Source: Sipunculus nudus (taxonomy: Eukaryota; Annelida; Sipuncula; Golfingiida; Sipunculidae). Taken from it: a stretch of DNA of 64,000 bases. This document shows positions 53,583 to 64,000 of the stretch, piece by piece. The stretch is from positions 34,032,027 through 34,096,026 of the forward strand of contig CM049308.1 of assembly GCA_026874595.1 (NCBI GenBank). The letters are read 5' to 3'. Position 1 is the first letter of the stretch, and each line of letters opens with the position of its first letter. Position numbers and translations under genes: made by a program. Under the pieces are notes generated by a model. That model was not told where the DNA came from. It did no database searches and was given only the letters and a program-made list of their open reading frames with translations.

Positions 53583-56500
53583 GTGGATGTGTACTCTGAT
53601 CAGGTTATAAGTCCTAACGTTAGTATTACAGCACAAACAAGCTCTCACTTATCAGATATTTATCAAGCATTACCTAGCACCAAACCAATTACACCCGAGA
53701 ATGAAATTTCGTCCTCTCTTCCTTCTATTTTGTCCAAAAACCCAAGTATATATTCTGATCTTAAGCAACATCGACTAGCTAACCAGGGTACCATATTAGG
53801 TCATCTAAACGTTCGTAGTTTGCTACCCAAAATAGAGGAGATTCGCCTCTTGTGTTCTAGTTTAAACCCTCTTGTTTTATCATTAACAGAATCATGGTTA
53901 GATAACCACGTTTTTGGTTCAGAGATACAAATTGATGATTATACGATTTTTAGATCAGACAGGAATCGACATGGCGGAGGAGTTCTCACGTATGTGTTAT
54001 CGTCGTTAAAACCGGAGTTGGTCACTTAAAACTCAAATGTCGTTGAATGTGTATGGGTTAAAATAATTTTGTGGAGAAAACCGGTCTTAATCGGTTCTAT
54101 ATATGGACCGCCTAATTCCAGTTCCAGTTACATTGATGAATTGATTTACTTGCTTCTGCCCTTAACTCATTCAAACATGTTGTATTACTTGGCGATTTCA
54201 ATGTGGACTGCTTACGCTCTGAAACTTGTATTGCTAGTTAACTGGACTTGCTCGAAAAAAATCTTCGGTCTTAAACAACTTGTAACAGAGCCTACTCGTA
54301 TTACTCAGCTCACCTCTACAATGATCGACTTGATATTTTCTTCACATCCTAGCATGCATTCAAATGAGAAAGTTCATCCTTTAGTTATAAGTGATCATTT
54401 TCTTGTGACTATTGTTTTGAATAGACCACCTAGGGTCACAGTTACAAAATCCGGATATTACCGTACCCTTCGTAAATTCAATGAATACAAATTTATCGAT
54501 GAATTATCGAAATCCAATTTTTTTTCAAGAATTATGCAACTTTCTGATGTAAACTTAGCCTGGGAAATGTGGCGCTATGAATTTCTGAGAATTTTTAATA
54601 ACAAGGCGCCTTTTTTTCGACGTCGCACCAAAGCTTGCGAAAATAAATGGTTCAATAATGATTTACTTAATGAGATTCACTTGCGTGATTATGCACATCG
54701 GAACGCATTTTGAACAAATCACAGTAATGACTGGTCTGCGTACCGACATCAGCGAAATTATGTTACAAATCTTATCAGATCAACTCACAGCCAGTATTAT
54801 GCCACGCTGATACAAAAAAATGGCTCCATCCCTGGTTGTGTGTGGAAAGCTTTAAAACACATACTGCCTCGAATAAAGAAAGCGGAAAGATTGACCCTGA
54901 TAAACTTAACCATTACTTTACTTCTGTTGAAAAAAAATATCAACGATAAATTTCCAAAAACAATATTTACCTGCGATCATCCTGTTAACCCGAATTTGGA
55001 ATCTTTTGATTTTAATTCAGTTTCAAGTCAATTTGTTTTATCACAGTTGTTGAAAGTAAACTCCAGTATGAAAGAAGATATACTGGGAATGTCAGGATTT
55101 TTCCTTAAGATAGCCGCACCTTATATTTCAGCTCCATTAGCCCACATATTTAACATCTCACTTCAAACCGGCGAGTTTCCAACAGATTGGAAGACCGCTA
55201 GGATCACTCCTATATACAAAGGATCTGGATGTAAGGATGATCCAAATAACTACCGACCGATCTCAGTTATAGGCCATGTGCCAAAAGTAATAGAACAGTT
55301 CGTTAAATCGCGCCTCATTACGTTTTTTTGAAAGAAATAGTCTGTTTTCGGATAAACAGTTCGCTTATCTTCCTAATCGTTCAACTTCATTTGCCTTGCA
55401 CGGCATAATTGACGAATGCTTAATCAGTCTTAATAACAATAATGTTACCGCTGCATGTTTCCTCGATGTAAAAAAGGGTTTTGATAGCCTTGATCATACT
55501 GTCTTACTTACAAAAATGAGCAACTATGGCATAAAAGGTATACCGCTTTTGTGGTTCGAAAACTACCTGTCTGATCGTAAGCAAGTGGTTTATTCTAATG
55601 GATTGCTTTCAGAACCACGCACCTTGGACATAGGTACCCCACAGGGCCCTGTCCTTGGACCTATATTTTTCCTATTTTATTTAAATGATCTTCCAATGTT
55701 CCTCAGTGATAAATGCGTCATTTATGCTGATGATATTTCAATTTATTCCTCAGCGAATTCAGCCGCTAAAGCTATGGAGTCATTACAAGTAAATCTCGGA
55801 ATTGCACCCAAATGGTTTAGAGAGAATCGACTTAGTATAAATCCCCAAAAATCATCATTCATATTATTTGGCCCTAAGTCTAAAACCAATGGAAATCAAA
55901 TGAACATTTCCATGGATAACATTACAGTAATGCCGGTTGAACACACAAAGCTTTTAGGTGTTATCATCGACGCTGGTCTTACATGGAAAAAACATATACA
56001 ACTGGTGTGCGACAAAATAGTATCAAAACTAGGTCCCCTTTTCAGATTAAGTAAAACCTTAGATATCTTTAGTTTAAACATACTTTATAATGCCTTAATT
56101 CAGAGTCACATTGATTATTGTATATCTGTCTGGGGTAATTCCTCCAAAACGTATTTATTACAACTCCAAAAACTTCAAAATAGAGCTGCTAGAATCGTTA
56201 CTAAAACTTATGATACCAATATATCCTCTACATCATTGATTACAACATTGGGTTGGATGAATGTTTAACAGAGATACCAATATTTTGTTTCTTTAATGGT
56301 CTTTAAATGCTTGTCTGGTAATGCCCCTCTCTCTCTTACGCATACGTTCAACCGTGTTAATAGTGCTTATAATACTCGTTTTTCTCAGGGCTTCAATTTA
56401 TCATTACCTAAACCAAACAGAGAATCCTTCAAAGCAAGTCTTGCATATGCTGGTCCCATCCACTGGAATTCTTTACCTGTAAGTGTCAAATCTGCAACCA

Positions 56501-56920
56501 GTCTTTACCAGTTTAAATCATTGTACAAGCAATTTAAGCCATATAATTTTTCATAGCTTGTTCACGGTTGCCTTTTCATCTTTGTATTCATCACCTATAT
56601 AACTGTGTCATTATGTACTATATTTATTGTGAAATCACGATCTTACATGTTTTAATTTTTAGTTAGGCCTTGTATTTAAATTTATTTACTCAATATTCGT
56701 GTATATCATTTAAGAATTTTTTTTCTGTGATCATTTTAAACCATGTATGTATAACAGTTTTTATGTATGCATGTATTTTAGTCTCAGTTCTTTCATATTT
56801 GCTTTTTTAACTGTGTACTTATCGATATCATCTTGACCAGGACCCTATAGAAAAACAGCTTTTGCTGAATAGGCTATCCTGGTTAAATATGTATTATAAA
56901 TAAATAAATAAATAAATAAA
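53583..56920 (+). mobile_element. Near full-length CR1-group LINE ORF2, frameshifted
   Basis: Successive frames cover one ORF2. 53583-54029: N-terminal region and AP endonuclease start (GHLNVRSLLPKIEEIR, LSLTESWLD with catalytic Glu, FRSDRNRHGGGV). 54069-54713: rest of the endonuclease (SIYGPPNSS, TMIDLIFSS, LVISDHFLV with the SDH motif) and linker. 54840-55331: RT fingers (RITPIYKGSGCKDDPNNYRP). 55396-56268: motif A FLDVKKGFDSLDH, GTPQGPVLGP (Ser to Pro), YADD at residues 110-113. 56296-56556: C terminus. Breaks lie at about 54029, 54714, 55331 (a T7 run) and 56268. The 3' tail is (TAAA)n at 56897-56920. No ORF1 is visible upstream. Confidence 0.85.
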
Positions 56921-57719
56921 CTAATGAGGAAAAGTGATGTCTACCTGACTAATTTGATTATTGTACACAAGCTTGCTCGCAAAGTGGTAAGTGAGAAAGG
57001 GGAGAGGTGTTTATATTAAGGACAGTAATAGTCAATAGATATAGAAACTGCATTTTTATTACGTTTGTGATTTGAGTACATCTAATGAATGGGCATGGGA
57101 CATAGCAACACAGGTATCACAAATGATACTATATATTTTATCAGACAACGTGTTGTATTATTGAAGACTTAGGCTCATCTAGGTAAAAGCATGTGGGGAA
57201 AAAAGAATCAGTTAATGTTTGCCAAAACTTATTTTGCTTATTATAATCATTAATGCATATATATATATATATATATAATTCAAAAGTCGTTTATCTTCTG
57301 GAAATTTTAAGCGAGCCATATTTGAACCAAAGCATATGAGAATGTTATAATACATTCATAAGATGAAACATCCTGGGCCTTTGTATGCTTATTTACTACG
57401 AATACGAAAATGTAATCTTTGAATTGGTTGGGATCTACGAAGATCAGATCATTGTGAGTAATGCATTGTCTACAGGATAGAGACAGGAATTATTATTAAC
57501 CTGGGTATATATTTATACTAATATTTCGTCTATATTGTGGTGAGATAATGGGATGGTATATTAAATTTTCAGTTATTCATGCAATTGTTTCATGTCAGTT
57601 TATATCTCTCATTGTTCTCTTTCCTTTGGTTGATTATTTTTTTTCTGCTTGATAAATTTTATAGTACAAACGAGAAACCTGTACAATTTGTTTATACTGT
57701 AAAGTAGATCAACAACATA
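56921..57719. other. Gene-free stretch with (TA)n at 57256-57277
   Basis: AT-rich, no supported gene. Confidence 0.6.
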
Positions 57720-58335
57720 TTGCTTATTGAATGACGAGATACTTTTATAAGATAAGCATACACATTTGGGAGTTAAAAAGAAGGGATAGTGGTAAAGGGA
57801 TTAGTGTCTTGGTGATAAACCTATCACCGACATTACTTTAGAAGACGAGGTATTATAATTAAAAGTAGAAGTAACTTGAATGTGATTAACCAATATTTGG
57901 CAGGGACGGACATGTTTTGTTTCTTTTTTATTTGGGGGTGGGGGCGGAAATTATCCAACCCAGCAGAAATGAGAAATCCTACTGGTCCGGAAAAGTTCTG
58001 GGACGAGCAAGCCTAAATATATGGTCATTGCTTATTGAATGACGAGATACTCTTATAAGATAAGCATACACATTTGGGAGTTAAAAAGAAGGGATAGTGG
58101 TAAAGGGATTAGTGTCTTGGTGATAAACCCATCACCGACATTACTTTAGAAGATGAGATGTTATAATTAAAAGTAGAAGTAACTTGAATGTGATTAACCA
58201 ATATTTGGCAGGGACGGACATGTTTTGTTTCTTTTTTATTTGGGGGTGGGGGCGGAAATTATCCAACCCAGCAGAAATGAGAAATCCTACTGGTCCGGAA
58301 AAGTTCTGGGACGAGCAAGCCTAAATATATGGTTT
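57720..58335. repeat. 308-bp tandem duplication
   Basis: 57720-58027 and 58028-58335 are about 98-99% identical by eye (differences such as ACTTTTATAAG/ACTCTTATAAG and GACGAGGTATT/GATGAGATGTT). The unit runs from TGCTTATTGAATGACGAGAT to GCAAGCCTAAATATATGGT. It has no coding potential. Confidence 0.9.
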
Positions 58336-58379
58336 TAAAGCCTTGTTATTAGTTTGCGGGGACTAAATGTGGAAGGTTT

Positions 58380-58475
58380 GGGGATTGAGTTGGCAGTTCG
58401 AACTTGTGCGTAACGACGTTATATAGGAAGGTTCCTCTCCTCTACCGACTGAACCAAACCAATACGCCTTGATAA
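58380..58475 (-). mobile_element. Possible tRNA-like SINE head
   Basis: The minus strand reads TTTGGTTCAGTCGGTAGAGG (box A TGGTTCAGTCGG) and, about 46 nt on, AGTTCGAACTG (box B-like). The order and phrase 'CAGTCGGTAGAG' are typical of tRNA-derived SINEs. It lies just beyond the 308-bp duplication. Box B is imperfect and no target duplications were found. Confidence 0.35.
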
Positions 58476-58739
58476 TTTGCTACGTGGAAATTACACACCG
58501 ATGACAGGATATCACATATTATCACTCATTAATTTTGATATCACATATTTGATCATGCATGCTTTTTAACTGTGACGTTTGTAACATGACCCTGGTACTG
58601 GGGAAATACTTTACTAGGTAATAAATGTTATAATTATATAAATGAATGTGAGTATTAAACATGTTTTCCGAGTTTTAGTCAAAAGGGATCATTCACTTTT
58701 TGTTTTTACCAAAACCTTTGTCGGCCTAAACATAATTCG

Positions 58740-59020
58740 CGCACAGGGACGGATTTAAGAAAAGGGGAGAGAAAGGATGGGGCCACTCCAGGAGGACGAA
58801 TGATAAAAAAATTAAAAAAAAGGTCCTGTGTTTACGAAAAGGTAGAAAAACTACCCCGTTAATGGAAATTAAGGATTCCGCAGAGGCGGATCCAGGATTT
58901 TGGAAAAGGGAGGGTCCTACCTAAAAAAAGATCAGAAGGTCCGGGGAAGGGGGTCAAGGCAGCAAAATTTTGGCTAAAACCTTTAAAAAGCTTGAAGCTG
59001 ATGACAAGGGGGGGGGGGGG
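58740..59020. repeat. 'GCGGATCCAGG' repeat with G13 tract
   Basis: CAGGGACGGATTTAAGAAAA (58744) and GAGGCGGATCCAGGATTTTG (58883) are diverged forms of one repeat; a third form CAGTGGCGGATCCAGAGG lies at 61697 next to C17. The tract ends in G13 at 59008-59020. Confidence 0.5.
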
Positions 59021-59251
59021 TGGTGTTCGGAAAGCCATGCTGGCTGCGTGACGGCGGGAACCGTTAGCTTGAACCCTGGGGTTGCTTAATATTCATAGGG
59101 TATTAATTGTTAGGAGACAGGTTTTGCGGCCAGAACCGGCGTTGTGGTTTGTTAAATGAGAGTTGAACGTGGAGTTACTCTGAACGTCAGCTGCTTACAT
59201 GCATACTTGCGGCTCAATGTGCACGCGCTTTTGGACGAGTCCGTAGAAACC

Positions 59252-59337
59252 TATAAGTAGGCCGCTCTCCAGCCTTGAAGGCAGAAGACAAACTGTTTGT
59301 CGACAGTACAACACCAGCAGAGCGGGGAGAGCTAGAG
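59252..59337 (+). promoter_or_regulatory. Possible TATA promoter and non-coding first exon
   Basis: TATAAGTA at 59252-59259 is followed by a GC-rich 75-bp segment (GCCGCTCTCCAGCCTTGAAG ... AGAGCGGGGAGAGCTAGAG) ending at a donor GAG|GTATGT (59338). Spacing fits a transcription start near 59282. No downstream coding exon was found within the window. Confidence 0.3.
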
Positions 59338-60455
59338 GTATGTTACAGTTTTTACCCGACTTATTATTGTCATATCCCGATAGAGTAATAAAATTGACGG
59401 CCAATATATGATTCTGGGTTTACTCCCTAAGGATATGTCCAAAAAGTGCATATGACGAAAATTTGTGACGTACCGGTAAGGGTTAATTCGTATGAGGTTT
59501 TTCACCCAGGAAAAATTTATAGGTCTTTTAAACATGGAGGAAATGACCAAAATTACCCCCAAATTGGCTCCCCCCCCCCCCGCCCCCTTCCAACAAAACA
59601 CGCCCTTTTAGGCCCAAGGGATGAAGTTTGCCCTTTCTTTGAGAAATGACGCAAATATTATAAATTTGGGTTTAGAAATGGAGGTAGGTGTTGTGTATTT
59701 CTCTGTAGTCTACATGCATGATGCCTGCGGTCATAACCCCTCTGCCCCAAAGTCTATCTACATTTTTACAAAAAGCACTCATTCCTGTATCGGTACCCCA
59801 TTCTTTATTTCTGGTTGTTTAGAACTTCATGATGATTATTTGGTACTTTTATGTTTCTTTACTTTGTAAACTATTTTTTGTAGAAAAGTTAACTTTTTGC
59901 ACAAATTTGCAAACAAATAGCTAAAAAAAGGTTAGATATTTTGGTTTTATGAGGAAGAATGCATCAATATTTTTGTGTAAATTAAAGATTGATACAAAAA
60001 ACTGATGAATTCTAATACGTTTGATGTGAACATCGTAAAAATGAATATATATTTACATTTTTAAACTGTTTACATATCATTTAAGTAATAATTCACATTT
60101 GCTGAACGAATTTCTGTATAAGGACTTTTGATCATTTAAAATCATAATTAAGAATTACTATAAATGTGTTATTCACACTAAATATTTCTCCACTAGAAGT
60201 AGCCATTATCAACCAGGAGTAAATTTTCGCATATGCCAGCCTCAATCACCCGGAAACCTCGGTGACCCGTGGTATGTTGACGCGGGACGGCTTAATTCCT
60301 AAAAGTAGAACCCAAAGATGTCGGCAGGTGTCAAACCTAAAAAAAATTGCGAAACAAATCAGATTTCTAAAAACATAAGTTTATCCTAAGTCCCTTTTTT
60401 TCTGCATTTCATTTGATCAGATTGCCTGGCTTCTAATGGTTACAATACGATATAT
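59338..60455. other. Gene-free stretch with C12 tract
   Basis: A C12 run is at 59570-59581. At 60230-60300 a GC-richer block (PGNLGDPWYVDAGRLNS in one frame) reads like protein but has no boundary signals. Confidence 0.45.
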
Positions 60456-60559
60456 TTATGTATAAGCTGCAGACGTATATTGACATCCTACGTCCATTGA
60501 CATCCTCTAATAGTTGTATGTATATTGACAGGACATGTATGAAAATCCGGATGCGGGGG

Positions 60560-60850
60560 ACATTGATTTGGGTCTGTATCTGTCTGTCATTCTGTCTAGC
60601 TGTCACTCTGTCTGTCCGTCCGACAGGTTTTCGTTTCCGTGCGATACCTTTCCTAAATATTATCCGATTTTATTCAAAATTTGGATCCGTGACCTCGCTC
60701 ATGCTCAGCTTTGTTGGAATTGGTTTTGGAGTGTCTGTCTGTCACTCTCTCTGCAGGTCCAAAATTACGCAATGAAACAGAGGGGGTCCATTTAAGGGTT
60801 ATATATAAACAGGGGAGCTATGGGTCATGTTGCTTAGCTTAATCTTAATA
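60560..60850. repeat. CTGTCTGT-type repeat monomer and 'CTATGGGTCATG' repeat end
   Basis: One unit of the ~150-bp repeat arrayed at 62335-62820 (TTTCCTAAATATTATCCGAT, CATGCTCAGCTTTGTTGGAA, TTTTGGAGTGTCTGTCTGTC). At 60812-60845 it joins the recurrent end 'GGGGAGCTATGGGTCATGTT' GCTTAGCTTAA. The overlapping open frames are repeat by-products. Confidence 0.65.
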
Positions 60851-61399
60851 AAATATCTAGAATGTGCAATAATATACTTATTTCATTTTGTTTGATACAC
60901 CTGGTATGACAGTTGAAAAACTCACGAAAAATGACGCTGTTGAGATGAAAACCTGTAAATTAAATGATAATAGACATCAGCCAAAGGAAAAAATAAAGAC
61001 TAATGTTTTAACTGTGTAAATTGCTGTAAAATCAAATGAGCATACAAAACTGTGAACATCGTGTAGGAAGCCTTACCCTGTGTGATATAAATAAATATGT
61101 GGACTGAAACCGTTTTATGTGAGGTAAAAAGGGAGAATTAGGCCTCTCACATAAAGGGAGAATTGGGCCTAAGTTTTATATGAAAGGATACATGCCATAA
61201 AGAACCTGGAGGCCCATGAGCCATGACAATGTGTAAAACAGATTGTCAAAAGACCATTTGGCCGGATGGCAACATTAAAGAAATGCGGAGACCATTTCAG
61301 CTTATAGCCATTGCAGGTTCACCCATTTGGTTAGAGACAAATGAGACATTGCATCATGAACACAACACATTATATCATATTTTGCGATCCACTAAACAG

Positions 61400-61590
61400 A
61401 CCGGATACTGAACATAAGAGAAAGTTGGTGATTGTTCGGGCAACTACATAAAGTGTGCGTACAACTTAGTAAAAACAAACCGGATACTGAACATAAAAGA
61501 AAGTTGGTGATTGTTCGGGCAACTACATAAAGTGTGCGTAAACCTTAGTAAAGCATTCGATGGTGTAAACGGACACGCTTTTTGCATGAT
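61400..61590 (+). repeat. 79-bp tandem pair followed by an RT motif A-like scrap
   Basis: CCGGATACTGAACATAA-AG ... AAGTGTGCGTA occurs at 61401 and 61480. The second copy continues into LSKAFDGVNGHAF (61551-61590), resembling RT motif A (LSKAFDxVNH). It is too short to assign a clade. Confidence 0.45.
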
Positions 61591-61696
61591 CAATATTCAA
61601 TTAAGACCAAAGGGTTATTATATTTACCCAAAGCACTGTTCCTTTTTGAGAGAATAATTGTTTATTATATTATATAGTATACAAATGTACGTTTAC

Positions 61697-61860
61697 AGTG
61701 GCGGATCCAGAGGAGGGTGCCCACGGTCCCCCCCCCCCCCCCCCGTTAAGCTCAAACATTTTCATCTATTTATTTCCAATTTTATTTTTTTTATTTTTAT
61801 TTCAGATTTGTTATTATCTCTCCCTATTCCTTTCGGAAAACTACCCCGCCCCCCTTAATA
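61697..61860. repeat. 'GTGGCGGATCCAG' repeat with C17 tract
   Basis: CAGTGGCGGATCCAGAGGAG at 61697, then C17 at 61728-61744. This is a second copy of the repeat at 58883. Confidence 0.5.
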
Positions 61861-62334
61861 AAAGTTTTGATTGGTAATGTCGGTTTTGGAAGTCAAATAA
61901 TTTTCTGTTTTCATCTATGACAAAATTGTTTTAGCCAAGGCATCAGCATAACACCAATTCTCACTTCGTAAGCTGCTTATCCAGGAACAGACCTTCAGCT
62001 GGTGTTGGATTCTAATTACCGGTTTCCAGTGTTTATCCTACCAGTAGGGCTCTTGTCAATATTTTCACACTATCGGCTTGTCATTTAGCATTAACAACCT
62101 TGTACAGTTTTCAGCCGATTCGCTTGATGTTACATTGTTGCGTGCCCACATTATCACATGTGAGTAATCTATAAGAGCAAATTTTTTTTCTGTTGTTTTG
62201 AATATGTTATTAACGGTGAAACTACGTTTATTAGACAGAAGAATGCTCATAAATGTCCTGTTGCAGTTCGCCCCTTCATACAACTATAGTCCTCTGTGAA
62301 CTTCGAGAGCGACGTCTGCACCGTTTGCCAGAAA

Positions 62335-62820
62335 TTACATTTACTTCCGTCAGACTGTCTGTCCATCCGTCGTTTTCGTATCCGTACGATTACTATCCTA
62401 AATATTATTCGATTTCATTCAAATTTTGGTCAGTGATTGCTCTTATGCTTACCTTGGTTGGGATTTGTTTTGGAGTGTCTATCTTCTGTCTGTCTGTCAC
62501 TTTGTTTGTCCGTCTGTCAGGTTTTAAATTCCCTGCTATAACTTTCCTAAATATTATCCGATGTCATTCAAATTTTGGTCAGTGATTGCTCTCACGCTTA
62601 CCTTGGTTTTCATTTGTTTTGAAGTGTCCTGCTTGTGTCCGTCGGTCTGTCTGTCTGTCACTCTGTCAGGTTTTCGTTTCTGTGGGATAACTTTCTTAAA
62701 TATGATCCAATTTCATTCAAATTTTGATCAGTGATTGCTCTCATGCATACCCCGGTTGGGATTAGTTTTGGAGTGTCTGGCTTCTGTCTGTCACTCTGTC
62801 TGTCCGTCCTTTATCAAGCA
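62335..62820. repeat. ~150-bp tandem array, three copies
   Basis: TTCATTCAAATTTTGGTCAG (third copy TTTTGATCAG) recurs at about 62414, 62561 and 62711 (spacings 147 and 150). Each unit has 'GATTGCTCT.A.GC.TACC', 'TTTTG.AGTGTC' and a CTGTCTGTCACT run. It is related to 60560-60780. Confidence 0.8.
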
Positions 62821-62869
62821 TGAAAACAACAAGATCCAAAAGCGGGGGATATTAATTCCACGAATTTGC

Positions 62870-63165
62870 TTGTTTATTTAAGCTTCATATTCTTCTGGCG
62901 GTTTTTTTAATGTTTTTTATTTATTAAAATTTGTATAATTTGCTGGAGCACACGTTTTAAATGATTTAAGTACAAAATTATAGTGTACCTTTGAAAAGAT
63001 GCTTAAGATCTCCATTAAGGTCTTAGATATAAAACAATGAATTGGTCCACAATTGTCCCAAGCCCAATATTTCCTGGTAGGTGCAACAGATTCACCCATA
63101 ATTTCAGCTGCCAGTAAGAATTTATGTGGAGACAAGGGATCTCCTTTTCTATCCTCTCTTGACAT
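62870..63165 (-). pseudogene. L1-clade RT fragment
   Basis: The minus strand encodes SREDRKGDPLSPHKFLLAAE then IMGESVA (63085-63162). L1-type RT has R-G-x-R-Q-G-D-P-L-S-P-x-L-F at this place; here RQGD is RKGD and LF is KF. The frame continues to a stop at 62917 but the following YADD block is not found. The tail region is shared with 20640-20880. Confidence 0.6.
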
Positions 63166-63579
63166 TAAAATAGCCCTGAAGTGTTTCCATTATCTGAGAT
63201 ACAACTGTCAATTTGATTATAAAGTATGTGTATCCATTAAATGAATGATTGAGGGAAATATTTTTAGTACTAAACTACTATTGGTTCATATTTTCAACCA
63301 TGTTGCAGTGGCGTAGTATTTATTTTATTCAAATTAAAAAGGGACTCTAAAAATTGCTTACTCAAACATAACAGTTCTGTCAGAAGTTTTGCATGTTTTC
63401 CAAAATTTAGACGACTGAAGGCACTAAGAGCGCTCAATAAACCAAACAGAATTGCTACTCTGCCCTTGGGGTTTGTTCAACTATAATGATTTCCTCCTTT
63501 GTCAAACTTGAAACACCAAATGACTAACGGAAAATATCTTCACGGTGCATGACCAGATAGTGTTGGTCATTAGTGAAAG

Positions 63580-63966
63580 GTGCAACTATCTGGACGATTG
63601 CCATTAGAATTTCATTTTGTTTTGTATTTTTCACTTTCATCTTGCCTGATGATTCATACATTTAATGCTGAAGAGTGGAACATATCCATGGATGTTTCTC
63701 AGATGAACTGGACGGGGGTCATACTCTGTCATCTGTTTAATATTTTTGCCAGTTCAACTGCTGGTGTTGCGCAGAGTCAGTTGGGATGCGTAGGAGGACA
63801 GCCCTGGAAGGGTGAAATGTTTGTAAACATTGTATGGCTGTATATGATGTTAGTTAAATCTTGGTATTATTGCTATAAGAAACCGGATAAATTAATATAC
63901 ACTGAACATGCTTGCAGTGGGCATTCAGACCAGCACCTACAGGACATTCACACTGACATTGTCTGA
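63580..63966 (+). CDS. Hypothetical 128-codon open frame
   Basis: The longest unexplained frame in the last kilobases. The start codon is a TTG or a Met further in (63645). The product has a hydrophobic N-terminal stretch, a Trp-rich middle (LGCVGGQPWKGEMFVNIVWL) and a His/Asp-rich end. It is not built from any repeat I identified. No domain, splice site or promoter supports it, so it may be chance. Confidence 0.2.
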   Translation: MQLSGRLPLEFHFVLYFSLSSCLMIHTFNAEEWNISMDVSQMNWTGVILCHLFNIFASSTAGVAQSQLGCVGGQPWKGEMFVNIVWLYMMLVKSWYYCYKKPDKLIYTEHACSGHSDQHLQDIHTDIV

Positions 63967-64000
63967 AAGCACCATAATTATCAATTATGATATCTACTTG

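Noticed and set aside
60458-62585. 105- and 110-codon frames with hydrophobic runs
   Set aside because: They lie in the ~150-bp CTGTCTGT repeat units and share their sequence.

Overview
This window looks like animal nuclear DNA, most likely from a mollusc (a guess from repeat style, not a database match). It is AT-rich, has spliceosomal exon signals, several clades of non-LTR retrotransposons, tRNA-derived SINEs, and families of tandem, minisatellite and dinucleotide repeats. Recurrent repeat ends such as 'CATGGGTCACATCGCTCAGCTGA'-like starts, 'TATCTCGT/ACGAGATA' hairpins and 'TGGCGGATCCAG' tracts resemble repeats I associate with bivalve and gastropod genomes. There are no bacterial operons, no complete tRNA or rRNA genes and no CRISPR.

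Layout. 1-9 kb holds decayed mobile-element genes: a PIF1-like helicase piece, a frameshifted copy of an unnamed repeat-borne protein family, RT scraps, a pipsqueak-HTH transposase piece, an L1-type RT piece, and one good DUF4806-like exon (6971-7130). 10.3-12.6 kb is a CR1/L2-like LINE with an in-frame 117-bp duplication. 13-15 kb holds a candidate two-exon minus-strand gene. 16-21 kb has a LINE 3' end, a THAP-domain pseudogene, a 5'-truncated LINE (minus) and a terminal coding exon. 21.6-24.3 kb is a tandem-repeat field built on the palindrome GGTGGCGCCACC, ending in a 338-bp array. 24-27 kb carries a near-identical 294-bp duplication, an L1 piece and a 23-bp minisatellite.

28-30.5 kb has a 14-copy 72-bp minisatellite abutting the 3' end of an RPA-like OB-fold/zinc-ribbon coding exon, then an intact tRNA-SINE with 11-bp target-site duplications. 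31-38.6 kb is two copies of one composite repeat, one split by a 1.2-kb TA-flanked DNA transposon (the other copy is the empty site), followed by more palindrome repeats. 40-43 kb has a Cys-rich secreted-type exon and an A/C-rich, CpG-retaining stretch. 44.9-46.3 kb is a LINE relic (minus) that keeps ORF1 and the ORF2 start, including a 2A-like peptide. 46.5-48.4 kb is a second 338-bp array. 48.5-49.6 kb carries the most gene-like locus: four in-phase small exons with canonical splice sites and a PLDLS CtBP-type motif. 53.6-56.9 kb is a nearly full-length LINE with endonuclease and RT; 57.7-64 kb is repeat-rich intergenic DNA with a possible TATA promoter near 59.25 kb.

Host genes are represented only by isolated exons with long introns or intergenic DNA between them. 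Most coding potential belongs to dead transposons. Function calls rest on motifs read by eye; no searches were run.
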